Source: Mucilaginibacter_A sp050954865
GTDB lineage: Bacteria; Bacteroidota; Bacteroidia; Sphingobacteriales; Sphingobacteriaceae
Direction of reading: 5' to 3'
Assembly: GCA_050954865.1 (NCBI GenBank)
Contig: JBPBQN010000162.1
Location: 1 to 37,358 of the forward strand
DNA: 37,358 bases
This document shows, in pieces, positions 1-8,466 of this stretch. Each line of letters starts with the position of its first letter. Within the stretch, counting starts at the first letter, position 1. Under the pieces are notes generated by a model. It made no database searches and had not been told where the DNA came from. It saw only the letters and a program-made list of their open reading frames with translations. The position numbers were made by a program, and so were the translations under genes.

Positions 1-759
1 TTCCGTCATGGCGGCCAGACCAATAAAAGAACCGATTTCAATCATATCCGGCAGCAAGCGGTGTTCTGTTCCGCCCAACTTTTCCACACCTTCTATGGTT
101 AACAAATTCGATTTAATACCTGAAATTTTAGCGCCCATCCGGTTCAGCATTTTGCAAAGCTGTTGCAAATAAGGCTCGCAGGCGGCGTTGTAAATAGTTG
201 TTGTTCCTTTTGCCAAAACTGCGGCCATTACTACGTTTGCAGTGCCGGTTACAGAAGCTTCTTCTAATAAAATATCAGTTCCTTGCAGGTGAGAAGCATC
301 CACATCAAAAAATTCTTCGCTGGCATTGTACTCGAAGCGTGCGCCCAATTTTTCAAAGCCTAAAAAATGCGTATCTAATCTTCTGCGGCCAATTTTATCG
401 CCGCCGGGTTTCGGAATAGAAGCTTTGCCAAATCGGGCTAAAAGCGGACCAACGATCATAATCGAACCACGCAAACCACCACCTTTTTGCTTAAAATCAT
501 CAGATTTGAAAAAATCCTGATTGATTTTATCGGCTTGAAAAGTATAAGTACCCGGCGCAGTTTTTTCTACTAAAACGCCCATATCTCCCAAAAGCTCAAT
601 CAGTTTGTTTACATCTTTAATATCCGGAATATTGCTGATTATAACTTTTTCTTCAGTCAGCAATACTGCAGAAATTACCTGTAAAGCTTCGTTTTTGGCA
701 CCTTGGGGTATAATTTCTCCCTTTAAAGGTTTGCCGCCCCATATTTCAAATGCACTCAT
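1..759 (-). CDS. murA: MurA, UDP-N-acetylglucosamine 1-carboxyvinyltransferase (C-terminus cut by window edge)
   Basis: MurA transfers enolpyruvate from PEP to UDP-GlcNAc in the cytoplasm, the first committed step of peptidoglycan synthesis. The visible 253 codons (N-terminal 58% of a roughly 435-residue enzyme) start MSAFEIWGGKPLKGEI and include the family segments GAKNEALQVI and the PEP-loop PGGDKIGRRRLDTH. In that loop the residue that is Cys115 in the E. coli enzyme is Asp (residue 121, codon 397-399). This is known from Mycobacterium and Chlamydia MurA and removes the fosfomycin target. The start is the ATG at 759, 29 bp after the DUF4290 gene on the same strand, so the two are probably cotranscribed. 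AroA is a homologous EPSP synthase, but the GAKN and PGGDKIG segments fit MurA. Confidence 0.96.
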   Translation of the reverse strand, partial: MSAFEIWGGKPLKGEIIPQGAKNEALQVISAVLLTEEKVIISNIPDIKDVNKLIELLGDMGVLVEKTAPGTYTFQADKINQDFFKSDDFKQKGGGLRGSIMIVGPLLARFGKASIPKPGGDKIGRRRLDTHFLGFEKLGARFEYNASEEFFDVDASHLQGTDILLEEASVTGTANVVMAAVLAKGTTTIYNAACEPYLQQLCKMLNRMGAKISGIKSNLLTIEGVEKLGGTEHRLLPDMIEIGSFIGLAAMTE

Positions 760-764
760 AAGTT

Positions 765-790
765 AATTTTTACCCGGTAAAAACAGCATC
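765..790 (-). repeat. 25-bp interspersed element, class G-GT
   Basis: On the minus strand the head is ATGCTGTTTTTA followed by an ACCCGGTAAAAATT-type tail. It fills the 29-bp gap between the DUF4290 gene and murA, and its first bases overlap the TGA stop of the DUF4290 gene. Confidence 0.85.
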
Positions 791-1502
791 AGTATTTTCT
801 GCCGCCAGGATTATTGTTGGTTCGGTTTCGGTTGTTGTTTTGTGCGTGGCGCGGATTGTTGTTATTATTCTGACGGCCTTTATTATTCTGGTTCTGGTTG
901 CTGCCAGCACGCGGACGATTGGTGTTTTGCGCCACCGGCGTACGATACTCAACCCGATTCAGGTTGATGTTTTCTTCCAGTTGCAGTTCGCCTTTTGATA
1001 AAATCCGCAGATCGCTTAAAATGGTTTCATCCGCTACAGAATCCTTGTTCCAGGTAACATAAGCCATCTTCATAAAATTAGCTATGGCCTGCACCATGTG
1101 TTGGCGGCGCGGTCCGTCTTCAATCGATTTGGCTTTTTCGATCATCAACTCGATCGTTTTGCCGTAATGTTTAAAGCTGATTTTTTGGTTAGGATATTTT
1201 AGCGGATCAGGTTTAAAATGAATCGCTTCCTGCGTTGGTTTCGGATATGGCGCATCTACATCAATCTTAAACTCGGAAATAATATGCAAATGATCCCAAA
1301 GTTTATGCTTAAAATCAGCCACATCGCGCAAATGCGGATTCAAAAATCCCATTAAATCAATTACTACATTGGCATAGCGGTTGCGTTCTTCCTTGGTTGG
1401 CAGCGCAACAATATATTTAACCATGTTCTGTACGTTGCGGCCGTACTCAGAAAGGATTAATTTACTGCGGGATGAATTATAATCAAAGGTCATTTTTTCC
1501 AA
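789..1502 (-). CDS. DUF4290 family protein
   Basis: This 237-residue cytoplasmic protein of unknown function begins MEKMTFDYNSSRSKLILSEY and matches the Bacteroidota-specific DUF4290 family as I know it. Residues 1-190 look like a compact helical domain. The last 45 residues are a low-complexity Asn/Arg/Gln-rich tail ending in GGRKY, likely disordered and basic, which could bind nucleic acid. It sits upstream of murA on the same strand with a 29-bp gap, an arrangement that recurs in the phylum, so a link to cell-envelope growth is possible but unproven. An alternative start is Met4. No signal peptide or membrane segment is visible. Confidence 0.85.
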   Translation of the reverse strand: MEKMTFDYNSSRSKLILSEYGRNVQNMVKYIVALPTKEERNRYANVVIDLMGFLNPHLRDVADFKHKLWDHLHIISEFKIDVDAPYPKPTQEAIHFKPDPLKYPNQKISFKHYGKTIELMIEKAKSIEDGPRRQHMVQAIANFMKMAYVTWNKDSVADETILSDLRILSKGELQLEENINLNRVEYRTPVAQNTNRPRAGSNQNQNNKGRQNNNNNPRHAQNNNRNRTNNNPGGRKY

Positions 1503-1510
1503 TTAATGGT

Positions 1511-1538
1511 CATGCTTCTTTTATACGGAAGAATTTGT
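1511..1538 (+). repeat. 25-bp interspersed element, class G-TC
   Basis: Head ATGCTTCTTTTA at 1512, followed by TACGGAAGAATTTG. It lies in the gap between pcrA and the DUF4290 gene, antisense to both. Confidence 0.85.
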
Positions 1539-1577
1539 GTTTAAAGCGATGGATTACTTTAAATTAAATAACAAAAG

Positions 1578-3845
1578 CTATTCTACGATACGAAGTTTTG
1601 CAAATTTAAGCAACAATTGCTTCTGTCCAAGTTCTTTAAAAAATATTGTTGCTTTTACATCAGGTTTGTTGCCTTCCAGGTTAATCACTTTGCCAAAACC
1701 AAAACGCTCATGTTCTACTTCCATGCCAGATTGCAGCTTATTCATGTCTGATGGCGCAAATCCAGCTGTCGGCACATGCGCTTTGGCCAAAACCGAAGTT
1801 GTTTTCGGTGCTGAAGTTGCCACTTTTGGTTTAGAAAAAGAATCGCTGTTTCCAGGTTTCGGATTATCAAAAAACGGATTTCCGGAAGATGCCGGTTTTG
1901 CGCTATAATCCAGTTCTAAAAACTTGGCATCAATTTCATCTAGAAAGCGACTTGGTTCGCAATTGATTAATGTACCAAATTTAAACCGGGAAGTAGCATA
2001 ACTTAAAGTCAATTTGTGTTCCGTACGCGTAACGCCAACATAAAACAAGCGGCGTTCTTCCTCTAAATCACTCCGGGAATTTAAGCTGAGTTGTGATGGA
2101 AACAGGTTTTCTTCCAGTCCAACCACAAAAACATGCGGAAATTCCAGCCCTTTTGAAGAATGGATCGTCATTAATGAAACTGTATCTGCATCCTTGTTTT
2201 TATCGTTATCATCGTTGGTGAGCAGCGCAATATCCTGCAAAAAAACGTCTAAGCCTTTTTCTTCAATATCTTCCCGTTCAGAAAATTCTTTGATACCGTT
2301 TAGTAATTCCTGGATGTTTTCGTGTCGATTTAAACCTTCTACGGATTTATCTTCGTACAAATCCTTCAGCAAACCTGTGTGCTGAGCGATGTGCAAAGCC
2401 GCTTCGTAGGCCGTCATCGTTTTCGTGATCACCTGAAAACTCTGGATCATGACGATGAAATTGCCAACGGTATTGGCCGTTCGTCCGTCCAAGTATTTGG
2501 CCGGATCAGTAGCTGCTTCCCACAAACTGATTTGGTGCTGGTTAGCGGCAACAATTAACTTATCAACCGTGGTATCGCCAATGCCTCTTTTAGGGTAGTT
2601 AATTACGCGTTTAAAAGCAGCTTCATCCTGCGGATTATAAGTTAAACGGAAATAAGCAATTAAATCTTTAATCTCTTTACGCTGATAAAAAGACAAGCCG
2701 CCATAAATTTTATAAGGAATATTGAGCTTGCGTAAACCTTCTTCCATTGATCTGGATTGCGCATTGGTTCGGTACAAAATGGCAAAATCATTCCAGCGGA
2801 TGCCGGTGTTTGCGTGTTCTGTCAAAATGCCTTCGGCCACCATTTTGCCTTCTTCATTATCGCTGAAGGCACGCATTACTTTTATTTTGTCGCCGTGCTC
2901 TTTCTCAGAATAAACCGTTTTTTTAAGCTGATCTTTATTGTTAGCGATAATGCTGTTGGCTACATTAACAATATTTTGGGTTGAACGATAATTCTGCTCC
3001 AGTTTAAACACGTTCAAATCCGGATAATCTTTTTCAAAATTTAAAATATTTTGGATATTGGCTCCGCGAAAAGCATAGATACTTTGTGCATCATCACCAA
3101 CCACACAAATATTTTCGTTGATGGCCGCCAATCGCTTCACAATTAAATACTGCGAATAATTAGTATCCTGATACTCATCAACCATTAAATATTTAAACTT
3201 ATTCTGGTATTTATATAGCGTTTCTGGATGTGTTTTTAACAACTCGTTTGTTTTAAAAAGCAAATCATCGAAATCCATCGCACCTGCACGAAAACATCTT
3301 GTGGCATAAGTTTCGTAAATTTTGCCTAATTGTCCACGACCGCCCGAAAAATCATCTGCCTGAATCTGGTCATTCTGCTGGTATTCCTGCCAAGAAATCA
3401 AGTTATTTTTAGCAGCAGAAATCCGGTTGTAAACAAAGTTGGCACTGTATAATTTATCATCCAAACTCATTTCCTTTAAAATGGCGCGCAGCAAACTTTT
3501 ACTGTCATCCGTATCGTAAATGGTAAAGTTAGACGGATAGCCAATTTTATCAGCCTCAACCCGAAGCAGTTTGGCAAAAACCGAGTGGAACGTGCCCATC
3601 CAGATATTTTTTGCTTCAGTACCAACAACGGCAGTAATCCGGTCGCGCATTTCGCGGGCCGCTTTATTGGTAAAAGTTAAAACCAGTATATTAAAAGCAT
3701 CAACACGCTGGCGAATCAGGTGTGCAACGCGGTAAGTAATTACTCTTGTTTTGCCCGAACCTGCACCTGCAATGATCATTACCGGACCTTTTACACATTC
3801 TACAGCAGCTCTTTGCGAAGGATTTAAGCCTTTTAAATATTCCAA
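1578..3845 (-). CDS. pcrA: UvrD/PcrA-type superfamily 1 DNA helicase
   Basis: This is a 755-residue ATP-dependent 3'-5' helicase of the UvrD/PcrA/Rep family, acting in repair, replication restart and removal of RecA or stalled RNA polymerase. The Q-motif region LNPSQRAAVE is at residues 7-16 and Walker A AGAGSGKTR at 26-34. Walker B with DEYQDTN, the VVGDDAQSIYAFRGA motif III, the QNYRST motif IV, SLMTIHSSKGLEFPHVF and the VGVTRTEHKL motif VI follow in the expected order. The C-terminal 50 residues (GMEVEHERFGFGKVINLEG) form the Tudor-like PcrA tail that binds RNA polymerase, which favours PcrA over Rep. Length is normal for the family. Confidence 0.96.
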   Translation of the reverse strand: MEYLKGLNPSQRAAVECVKGPVMIIAGAGSGKTRVITYRVAHLIRQRVDAFNILVLTFTNKAAREMRDRITAVVGTEAKNIWMGTFHSVFAKLLRVEADKIGYPSNFTIYDTDDSKSLLRAILKEMSLDDKLYSANFVYNRISAAKNNLISWQEYQQNDQIQADDFSGGRGQLGKIYETYATRCFRAGAMDFDDLLFKTNELLKTHPETLYKYQNKFKYLMVDEYQDTNYSQYLIVKRLAAINENICVVGDDAQSIYAFRGANIQNILNFEKDYPDLNVFKLEQNYRSTQNIVNVANSIIANNKDQLKKTVYSEKEHGDKIKVMRAFSDNEEGKMVAEGILTEHANTGIRWNDFAILYRTNAQSRSMEEGLRKLNIPYKIYGGLSFYQRKEIKDLIAYFRLTYNPQDEAAFKRVINYPKRGIGDTTVDKLIVAANQHQISLWEAATDPAKYLDGRTANTVGNFIVMIQSFQVITKTMTAYEAALHIAQHTGLLKDLYEDKSVEGLNRHENIQELLNGIKEFSEREDIEEKGLDVFLQDIALLTNDDNDKNKDADTVSLMTIHSSKGLEFPHVFVVGLEENLFPSQLSLNSRSDLEEERRLFYVGVTRTEHKLTLSYATSRFKFGTLINCEPSRFLDEIDAKFLELDYSAKPASSGNPFFDNPKPGNSDSFSKPKVATSAPKTTSVLAKAHVPTAGFAPSDMNKLQSGMEVEHERFGFGKVINLEGNKPDVKATIFFKELGQKQLLLKFAKLRIVE

Positions 3846-3901
3846 AATAATCTCCTTAATTTATACGCAAAATTAAAAATCTGCGCCGGAGTTTCAGTGG
3901 C

Positions 3902-3930
3902 AATGCTTCTTTTATAAGGTAAAATTTATA
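3902..3930 (+). repeat. 25-bp interspersed element, class G-TC
   Basis: Head ATGCTTCTTTTA at 3903 with tail TAAGGTAAAATTTATA. The tail overlaps the stop codon (3926-3928, minus strand) of the TPR gene. Confidence 0.85.
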
Positions 3931-5389
3931 TTTTATCTGGATCGAGATTCGGGTTATCGTTCAGTGTTTTGTTCATGCTGATGATTTCATCATCAATATC
4001 AAAAACACATTTTTTGATTAGCTGAATACATTCTTGCTGGTCTATCAAATTATTTTCCTGCAGATAAACAATGCCTTTTAACGTAGCAATAGGTCCTCGG
4101 ATGTGATGTGACAAATGTAAAGAATGCTCAGAAAGCGTTTGGTTTTTCGCTTTTAAATCTTTGGTGCGCTCATCTATAATATCTTCTAAATGGTGGTTAA
4201 TGCGATCCAGGTTTTCTTTTTGAGCCGACACTTCTGTATTTAAACGAGTGAGTTCCCGGTTGCTATTTTTTGTTCGTTTAACATTAATAACCATTAAAAA
4301 AACCACAGCAACCAGTAAAATTGCAACTATGGCAGCTGCAGTTAAAAAGGTAGTTATTAATTTTTGGTGAGCAATAATTCGCTCGTTTTTTCTGCGCGTT
4401 TCCAGCTGGGTAAACAAATCTGAAGCTAAAGTTATCTTTTTAGAAAAAGATTGCCGGTAATAAGCACTATCCTGACTGTTGTTTTTTTTCAGATAATTTA
4501 AAGCTGCAAAATAGTTTTTTTTCTTGTATTCCAACTGAAACAAAGCATAGTTGTAATCATTTTGCAGATCATGGTTTTTTAGCGTTTTTGTGTATTCGTA
4601 ACCATTGCTCAATGCTTCTTTTGCCGCACTAAATTTGTTTTGATACAGATAAACATTTGCTAAACTCAACTCAATACTGGCAATAGTATAATTAAATTTT
4701 TTAGCTTTTGCTTTTGCCAAAGCTTCATTTAATACGGCTTCGGCTTTGTTATACTGTTTTAACCCATTGTATGCTTCTCCAAAATCCTGCAAACACTGGA
4801 TAATTAATTCCTGATTATCCTGCTTGCGAAATTGTTTTAAACTAATTTCAAATTTTTGTAGAGCAGCATTGTAATCTTTCTTTTTAGTTTGAATAATACC
4901 AATGTTTAAATAAACGCCTGCAACCGCATCAGGATTGTATTTTCTTGCAAGTGATAATGATTTATTATAATATTCTAAAGCTTTATCATAATCATTTAAA
5001 AGATACAAGTTACCAATATTATTATAAACTCTTCCTGCTCCTTTAAAGTTATTATTTTGTTCAAAGTAAGCTATGGCCAGCAAATATTTATCTAAAGCTT
5101 CTTCATAATTACTTAAATAATATTGTCCGATCCCAATCACCCGACAAGCTTCTGCTTCTCCGTCCAGATAGTTTATTTTTTTAGCAAGTTTAAACGTCTG
5201 ACTTGCAACTTTAATAGTTTGAATTGGATTATTTAAACGATTACTAAAAGCATTATTATTTAAAGAATCAATTTGTTTTGTTGCATTGCTTGAAGGTGCT
5301 GTGTTTTTTTGCATATGCTTATCTGCACCACTTTTTATAAAAAACAGCAAAACAATATTTAGTATTAATATTTTAAAGTCCAAATGCAA
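3926..5389 (-). CDS. TPR-repeat membrane protein with a lone DHp (H-box) domain, no ATPase domain
   Basis: The 487-residue protein has an N-terminal hydrophobic export segment, several tetratricopeptide repeats (about residues 65-330, for example AGRVYNNIGNLYLLNDYDKA), one transmembrane helix (LTAAAIVAILLVAVVFLMVI), a coiled coil, and a C-terminal SHHIRGPIATLKGI segment. The last matches the H-box of histidine kinases, with His428 as the candidate phosphate acceptor. It ends about 60 residues later with no HATPase (N, G boxes) domain. Similar TPR-TM-kinase sensors are common in Bacteroidota; this one would need a partner kinase or act as a phosphotransfer or scaffold protein. No in-frame ATG precedes the hydrophobic segment, so translation probably starts at TTG (5389 or 5383). 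The gene is more AT-rich than its neighbours. Confidence 0.8.
   Translation of the reverse strand: MHLDFKILILNIVLLFFIKSGADKHMQKNTAPSSNATKQIDSLNNNAFSNRLNNPIQTIKVASQTFKLAKKINYLDGEAEACRVIGIGQYYLSNYEEALDKYLLAIAYFEQNNNFKGAGRVYNNIGNLYLLNDYDKALEYYNKSLSLARKYNPDAVAGVYLNIGIIQTKKKDYNAALQKFEISLKQFRKQDNQELIIQCLQDFGEAYNGLKQYNKAEAVLNEALAKAKAKKFNYTIASIELSLANVYLYQNKFSAAKEALSNGYEYTKTLKNHDLQNDYNYALFQLEYKKKNYFAALNYLKKNNSQDSAYYRQSFSKKITLASDLFTQLETRRKNERIIAHQKLITTFLTAAAIVAILLVAVVFLMVINVKRTKNSNRELTRLNTEVSAQKENLDRINHHLEDIIDERTKDLKAKNQTLSEHSLHLSHHIRGPIATLKGIVYLQENNLIDQQECIQLIKKCVFDIDDEIISMNKTLNDNPNLDPDKI
4611..4636 (+). repeat. Possible interspersed-element copy inside the TPR gene
   Basis: ATGCTTCTTTTG followed by CCGCACTAAATTTG matches the head with one mismatch and also the tail. 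The gene reads it as SAAKEAL, a normal TPR helix, so chance resemblance cannot be excluded. Confidence 0.4.
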
Positions 5390-5527
5390 AGTATTTATCA
5401 GTAAATAAACATAAGATGAAGTTACAATTAAAAATTTTAAATTTTAATTGTAAATATGGTAACCCGTAACATAAAATTTACGTAGAACTTGGGTATAAAA
5501 AATATACAATTTAATAACAAAAAAGCT

Positions 5528-5677
5528 ATGAAAAAGTTTATGATTGCGGTGTTTGCTTTTGCAACAATTTGTACTGTATCTTGTAAAAAAGAAAATGTTA
5601 CTCCATCAAATGAGTTGGTAAAAAAATCAGTAATGAGTGGCGGCGGAGATAAAAGACCAAGCGGAACTTATGATTAA
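5528..5677 (+). CDS. Small lipoprotein of unknown function (49 aa)
   Basis: Translation from the ATG at 5528 gives MKKFMIAVFAFATICTVSCK, a typical lipoprotein signal with lipobox TVSC and Cys19 as the acylation site, followed by only about 30 residues ending GGGDKRPSGTYD. The mature part is polar and Gly/Lys-rich with no recognisable domain. An upstream TTG start at 5489 would prefix residues that spoil the signal peptide, so I prefer 5528. It faces the SGNH hydrolase gene convergently and lies in an AT-rich stretch. Tiny lipoproteins of this kind are frequent in Bacteroidota and hard to assign. Confidence 0.65.
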   Translation: MKKFMIAVFAFATICTVSCKKENVTPSNELVKKSVMSGGGDKRPSGTYD

Positions 5678-5719
5678 AAGTTTATACTTACATGAATAAA
5701 CATTGCAAAGAAATATTTG

Positions 5720-6676
5720 TTAGCGGCCGATAACAATCATTTTTTTAACATACTGTTCTGTAGGTGTTTGCATCGTGTAAATGTAAACACCGGGTATAAA
5801 AGCTGTAGTAGGTAAATCAATTTCATGATAGCCAGAATTGAAATATGAATCTGCAAGTGTTTTAACAACTGCACCTGCCATGTTGTACATAGTTAATGTA
5901 ACCTTGTTTGATTTTGACAAACTAAATCCAATTGTAGTTTTCCCGACAGATGGATTTGGATAGTTCTGATTGAGTCCGGAAGCTAATAACTTTTGCTCAA
6001 TGATCGAATTAATGGTATCAAACCAAGCGTAAGCAATTCGCATATTTCCGGCTGCATTTGGATGTATAGGATCTTGATATAAACTATAATCTTTTCCTAA
6101 AGTTGCATTTATATCACACAAATATATTTTCTTGTTTGTAACAATTCTTCTGTAAATCGAATTGATCTGCCTGATTACAAAGTTAGCACTTTGATAGCGT
6201 TTGTTATTTGTATCATTTAAATATTGTATTGTACCGATAACCGGAACCAGATTGTATGCTAATGCAATTTCAACCATTTTGTTCATGTTGCTTTGCGTTT
6301 CAGAAAGTTTCATTTTATTATCTACAATTGCTAAAGCATCGTTCAATCCCATCAATATTAAAACAAAACCTTTTTTATCTTTTACAGTAGATTCAAACCT
6401 GGCTAAACCTTGTGTTGTAATTTGGCCCGGAATGCCATAGTTTCCAACTATCACTGTTTTACCCGGATAACAGGCTTCAAAGTCAGCTTGTAAAAAGGGC
6501 TGAAATTGCAAACCATTTATTCCTGCAACTGTACTTGCACCAAAAGTTGTAATGTTGATGCTGTCTTTACTATATAATTTTGAAGATAAAGAACAGCTTG
6601 GTTTTTGCGCAAAAACCTTTGCACCCACAAAACTTACAATTATGATAAGTAAAAAACGGATTAATTTTAAAGCCAT
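5720..6676 (-). CDS. Secreted SGNH/GDSL-family hydrolase with T9SS C-terminal sorting domain
   Basis: The 318-residue protein has a cleavable signal peptide ending near VFAQ (residue 24). SGNH blocks follow: FGASTVAG (block I, Ser nucleophile), GNYGIPGQ (block II Gly), LMGLNDA (block III Asn) and DPIHPNAAG (block V Asp/His). These are esterase or acyl-hydrolase features; the substrate cannot be read from sequence. The last 80 residues, from GLNQNYPNPSVGKTTI to MIVIGR, are a type A T9SS sorting domain (NYPNP, GVYIYTM, KKMIV). The enzyme is therefore predicted to cross the outer membrane and be released or attached there. It is monocistronic, with a 315-bp divergent intergenic region upstream. 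Confidence 0.88.
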   Translation of the reverse strand: MALKLIRFLLIIIVSFVGAKVFAQKPSCSLSSKLYSKDSINITTFGASTVAGINGLQFQPFLQADFEACYPGKTVIVGNYGIPGQITTQGLARFESTVKDKKGFVLILMGLNDALAIVDNKMKLSETQSNMNKMVEIALAYNLVPVIGTIQYLNDTNNKRYQSANFVIRQINSIYRRIVTNKKIYLCDINATLGKDYSLYQDPIHPNAAGNMRIAYAWFDTINSIIEQKLLASGLNQNYPNPSVGKTTIGFSLSKSNKVTLTMYNMAGAVVKTLADSYFNSGYHEIDLPTTAFIPGVYIYTMQTPTEQYVKKMIVIGR

Positions 6677-6833
6677 TTTGTATTGAGTTTTAATATTAAT
6701 AACAATTAAAATCTTGGTAACGAATATAGGTTATATTGTGCGCTGTTTATGAATTATTTGTGTAAAAATTTAGTGCATAACATTATTGATTATCAGTTTG
6801 ATACTCTTTGTAAACGGTATTTAAAAACTGATG

Positions 6834-6877
6834 ATACTTCTTTTATAACCTGTTTTTTGGGGCGATAAAAGAAGTAT
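6834..6877. repeat. Inverted pair of interspersed elements, class A-TC
   Basis: ATACTTCTTTTAT at 6834-6846 is followed after 18 bp by its exact reverse complement at 6865-6877. The 13-bp stem could form a hairpin in RNA from either strand. It sits in the divergent intergenic region. Confidence 0.85.
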
Positions 6878-6967
6878 ATGTATAGATACGAAACATCTGA
6901 TCATAGAAAGTGATGTTAAGCTTTGCTTAAAAGTATCTGCTTAAATAAACACCGTAAATTTTTTGTG

Positions 6968-6975
6968 TACGTTTG
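6968..6975 (+). promoter_or_regulatory. Bacteroidota -7 promoter box for the M20 peptidase gene
   Basis: TACGTTTG fits the TAnnTTTG -7 consensus of the Bacteroidota primary sigma factor, 16 bp before the ATG at 6992. No convincing -33 TTTG lies at the usual distance. Confidence 0.5.
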
Positions 6976-6991
6976 CTTAAAACTTACACCG

Positions 6992-8368
6992 ATGCAAAAA
7001 ATTAAAGAATACATTGCGGCAAATAAAGAACGATTTTTGGATGAACTGTTCCAACTGCTTCGTTTTCCTTCTGTAAGCGCAGATCCTAAGTACAAACCCG
7101 ATGTTTTAAATGCAGCAGAATATGTGGCTCAAAAACTGCGTGAAGCCGGTGCCGATCAGGTAGAAGTTTGCCAAACGGCCGGTTATCCGGTGGTTTATGG
7201 CGAGAAAATAATTGATCCAACAAAGCCAACCGTTCTAATGTACGGCCACTACGATGTGCAGCCGCCAGATCCGCTGGAATTGTGGAAAACACCTCCTTTT
7301 GAGCCAACTATTCGCGATGGCAAAATTTATGCCCGTGGCGCTTGTGATGATAAAGGTCAGTTTTACATGCACATCAAAGCTTTTGAGCTAATGATGAAAA
7401 CGGAAACTTTGCCCTGCAACATTAAATTTATGATTGAAGGCGAGGAGGAAGTTGGCTCGGATAACCTAGGCATTTTCGTTCAGCAAAACAAAGAAAAGTT
7501 AAAAGCAGATGTGGTTTTGATTTCTGATACTTCAATGATCAGTATGGAAAATCCATCATTGGAAACAGGTTTGCGCGGACTTTCTTATTTAGAAGTAGAG
7601 GTAACCGGCCCAAACCGCGATCTGCATTCCGGCGTTTATGGCGGTGCGGTTGCCAATCCGATTACGATTTTATCAAAAATGATTGCTTCGTTGCATGATG
7701 AAAATAATCATATCACCATTCCCAGTTTTTATGATGAAGTGATTGTGCTTTCTGCCGATGAAAAACAGGCGCTAAACGAAGCACCGTTTGATCCGCAGGA
7801 ATACAAAAAAGATTTAAACGTTGACGAACTTTGGGGCGAAAAGGGTTATTCTACTTTAGAACGAACCGGCACGCGCCCAACTTTGGAGCTGAATGGTATT
7901 TGGGGCGGTTACATTGGCGAAGGTGCCAAAACCGTTTTACCATCTAAAGCTTCGGCAAAAATTTCGATGCGTTTGGTGCCTAATCAAACTTCGGCTCAAA
8001 TTACTGCACTGTTTACCAAACATTTTGAAAACATTGCGCCGGCAAGCGTTAAAGTAAAAGTTACGCCGCATCATGGCGGCGAGCCAGTGGTTACGCCAAC
8101 TTCCAGTGTTGCTTTTAAGGCAGCAGAAAAAGCAATTGAAGAATCTTTCGGTAAAAAACCAATCCCAACGCGCGGCGGTGGAAGCATCCCGATTGTGGCT
8201 TTGTTTGAGCAGGAATTAGGTATAAAAACCGTATTAATGGGTTTTGGATTGGATAGCGATGCGCTACATTCGCCAAACGAAAAATATGATATTTTTAATT
8301 ATTACAAAGGCATCGAAACCATTCCGTTGTTTTATAAGTATTTTGCCGAGTTATCCGCATACAACTAA
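6992..8368 (+). CDS. M20 family metallopeptidase (dipeptidase)
   Basis: The product is a 458-residue cytoplasmic zinc-dependent dipeptidase of the M20 family, close to carnosinase/PepV-like enzymes. The metal-site motifs are MYGHYDVQP (His86, Asp88), RGACDDKG (Asp119/120), EGEEEVGS (catalytic Glu about 151-152) and the LDSDALHSPNE segment near the end with the last His ligand. The dimerisation lid includes LHSGVYGG. The ATG at 6992 was chosen because it gives the usual M20 N-terminus and follows a -7 box; an upstream ATG at 6923 adds 23 atypical residues. Role: hydrolysis of dipeptides in peptide turnover; the exact substrate is unknown. Confidence 0.93.
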   Translation: MQKIKEYIAANKERFLDELFQLLRFPSVSADPKYKPDVLNAAEYVAQKLREAGADQVEVCQTAGYPVVYGEKIIDPTKPTVLMYGHYDVQPPDPLELWKTPPFEPTIRDGKIYARGACDDKGQFYMHIKAFELMMKTETLPCNIKFMIEGEEEVGSDNLGIFVQQNKEKLKADVVLISDTSMISMENPSLETGLRGLSYLEVEVTGPNRDLHSGVYGGAVANPITILSKMIASLHDENNHITIPSFYDEVIVLSADEKQALNEAPFDPQEYKKDLNVDELWGEKGYSTLERTGTRPTLELNGIWGGYIGEGAKTVLPSKASAKISMRLVPNQTSAQITALFTKHFENIAPASVKVKVTPHHGGEPVVTPTSSVAFKAAEKAIEESFGKKPIPTRGGGSIPIVALFEQELGIKTVLMGFGLDSDALHSPNEKYDIFNYYKGIETIPLFYKYFAELSAYN

Positions 8369-8377
8369 ACGAACAGT

Positions 8378-8405
8378 AATGCTTCTTTTATCGTACAAAA
8401 ATTTG
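8378..8405 (+). repeat. 25-bp interspersed element, class G-TC
   Basis: Head ATGCTTCTTTTA at 8379 with tail TCGTACAAAAATTTG, about 10 bp after the stop of the M20 peptidase gene. Confidence 0.85.
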
Positions 8406-8466
8406 TTGTATGATTGAGAATTCGATTTATCATTTTCATCATACATCTTAAAATTAATCAAATTAA

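Larger units (their letters stand above)
6677..6991. other. 315-bp divergent intergenic region between SGNH hydrolase and M20 peptidase
   Basis: No ORF of interest is seen. It must carry promoters for both flanking genes. It contains a perfect 13-bp inverted pair of the interspersed element (6834-6846 and 6865-6877) and, near the right end, a -7 box for the peptidase gene. Nothing else is recognised. Confidence 0.7.

Noticed and set aside
1537..1908. Plus-strand open frame opposite pcrA
   Set aside because: It lies antisense to the conserved helicase C-terminus with no ribosome binding site or family match; it is a shadow frame.
6557..6581. Degenerate element-like sequence in the SGNH hydrolase gene
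   Set aside because: The head has a mismatch and the tail is weak; it codes for ordinary residues near block I.
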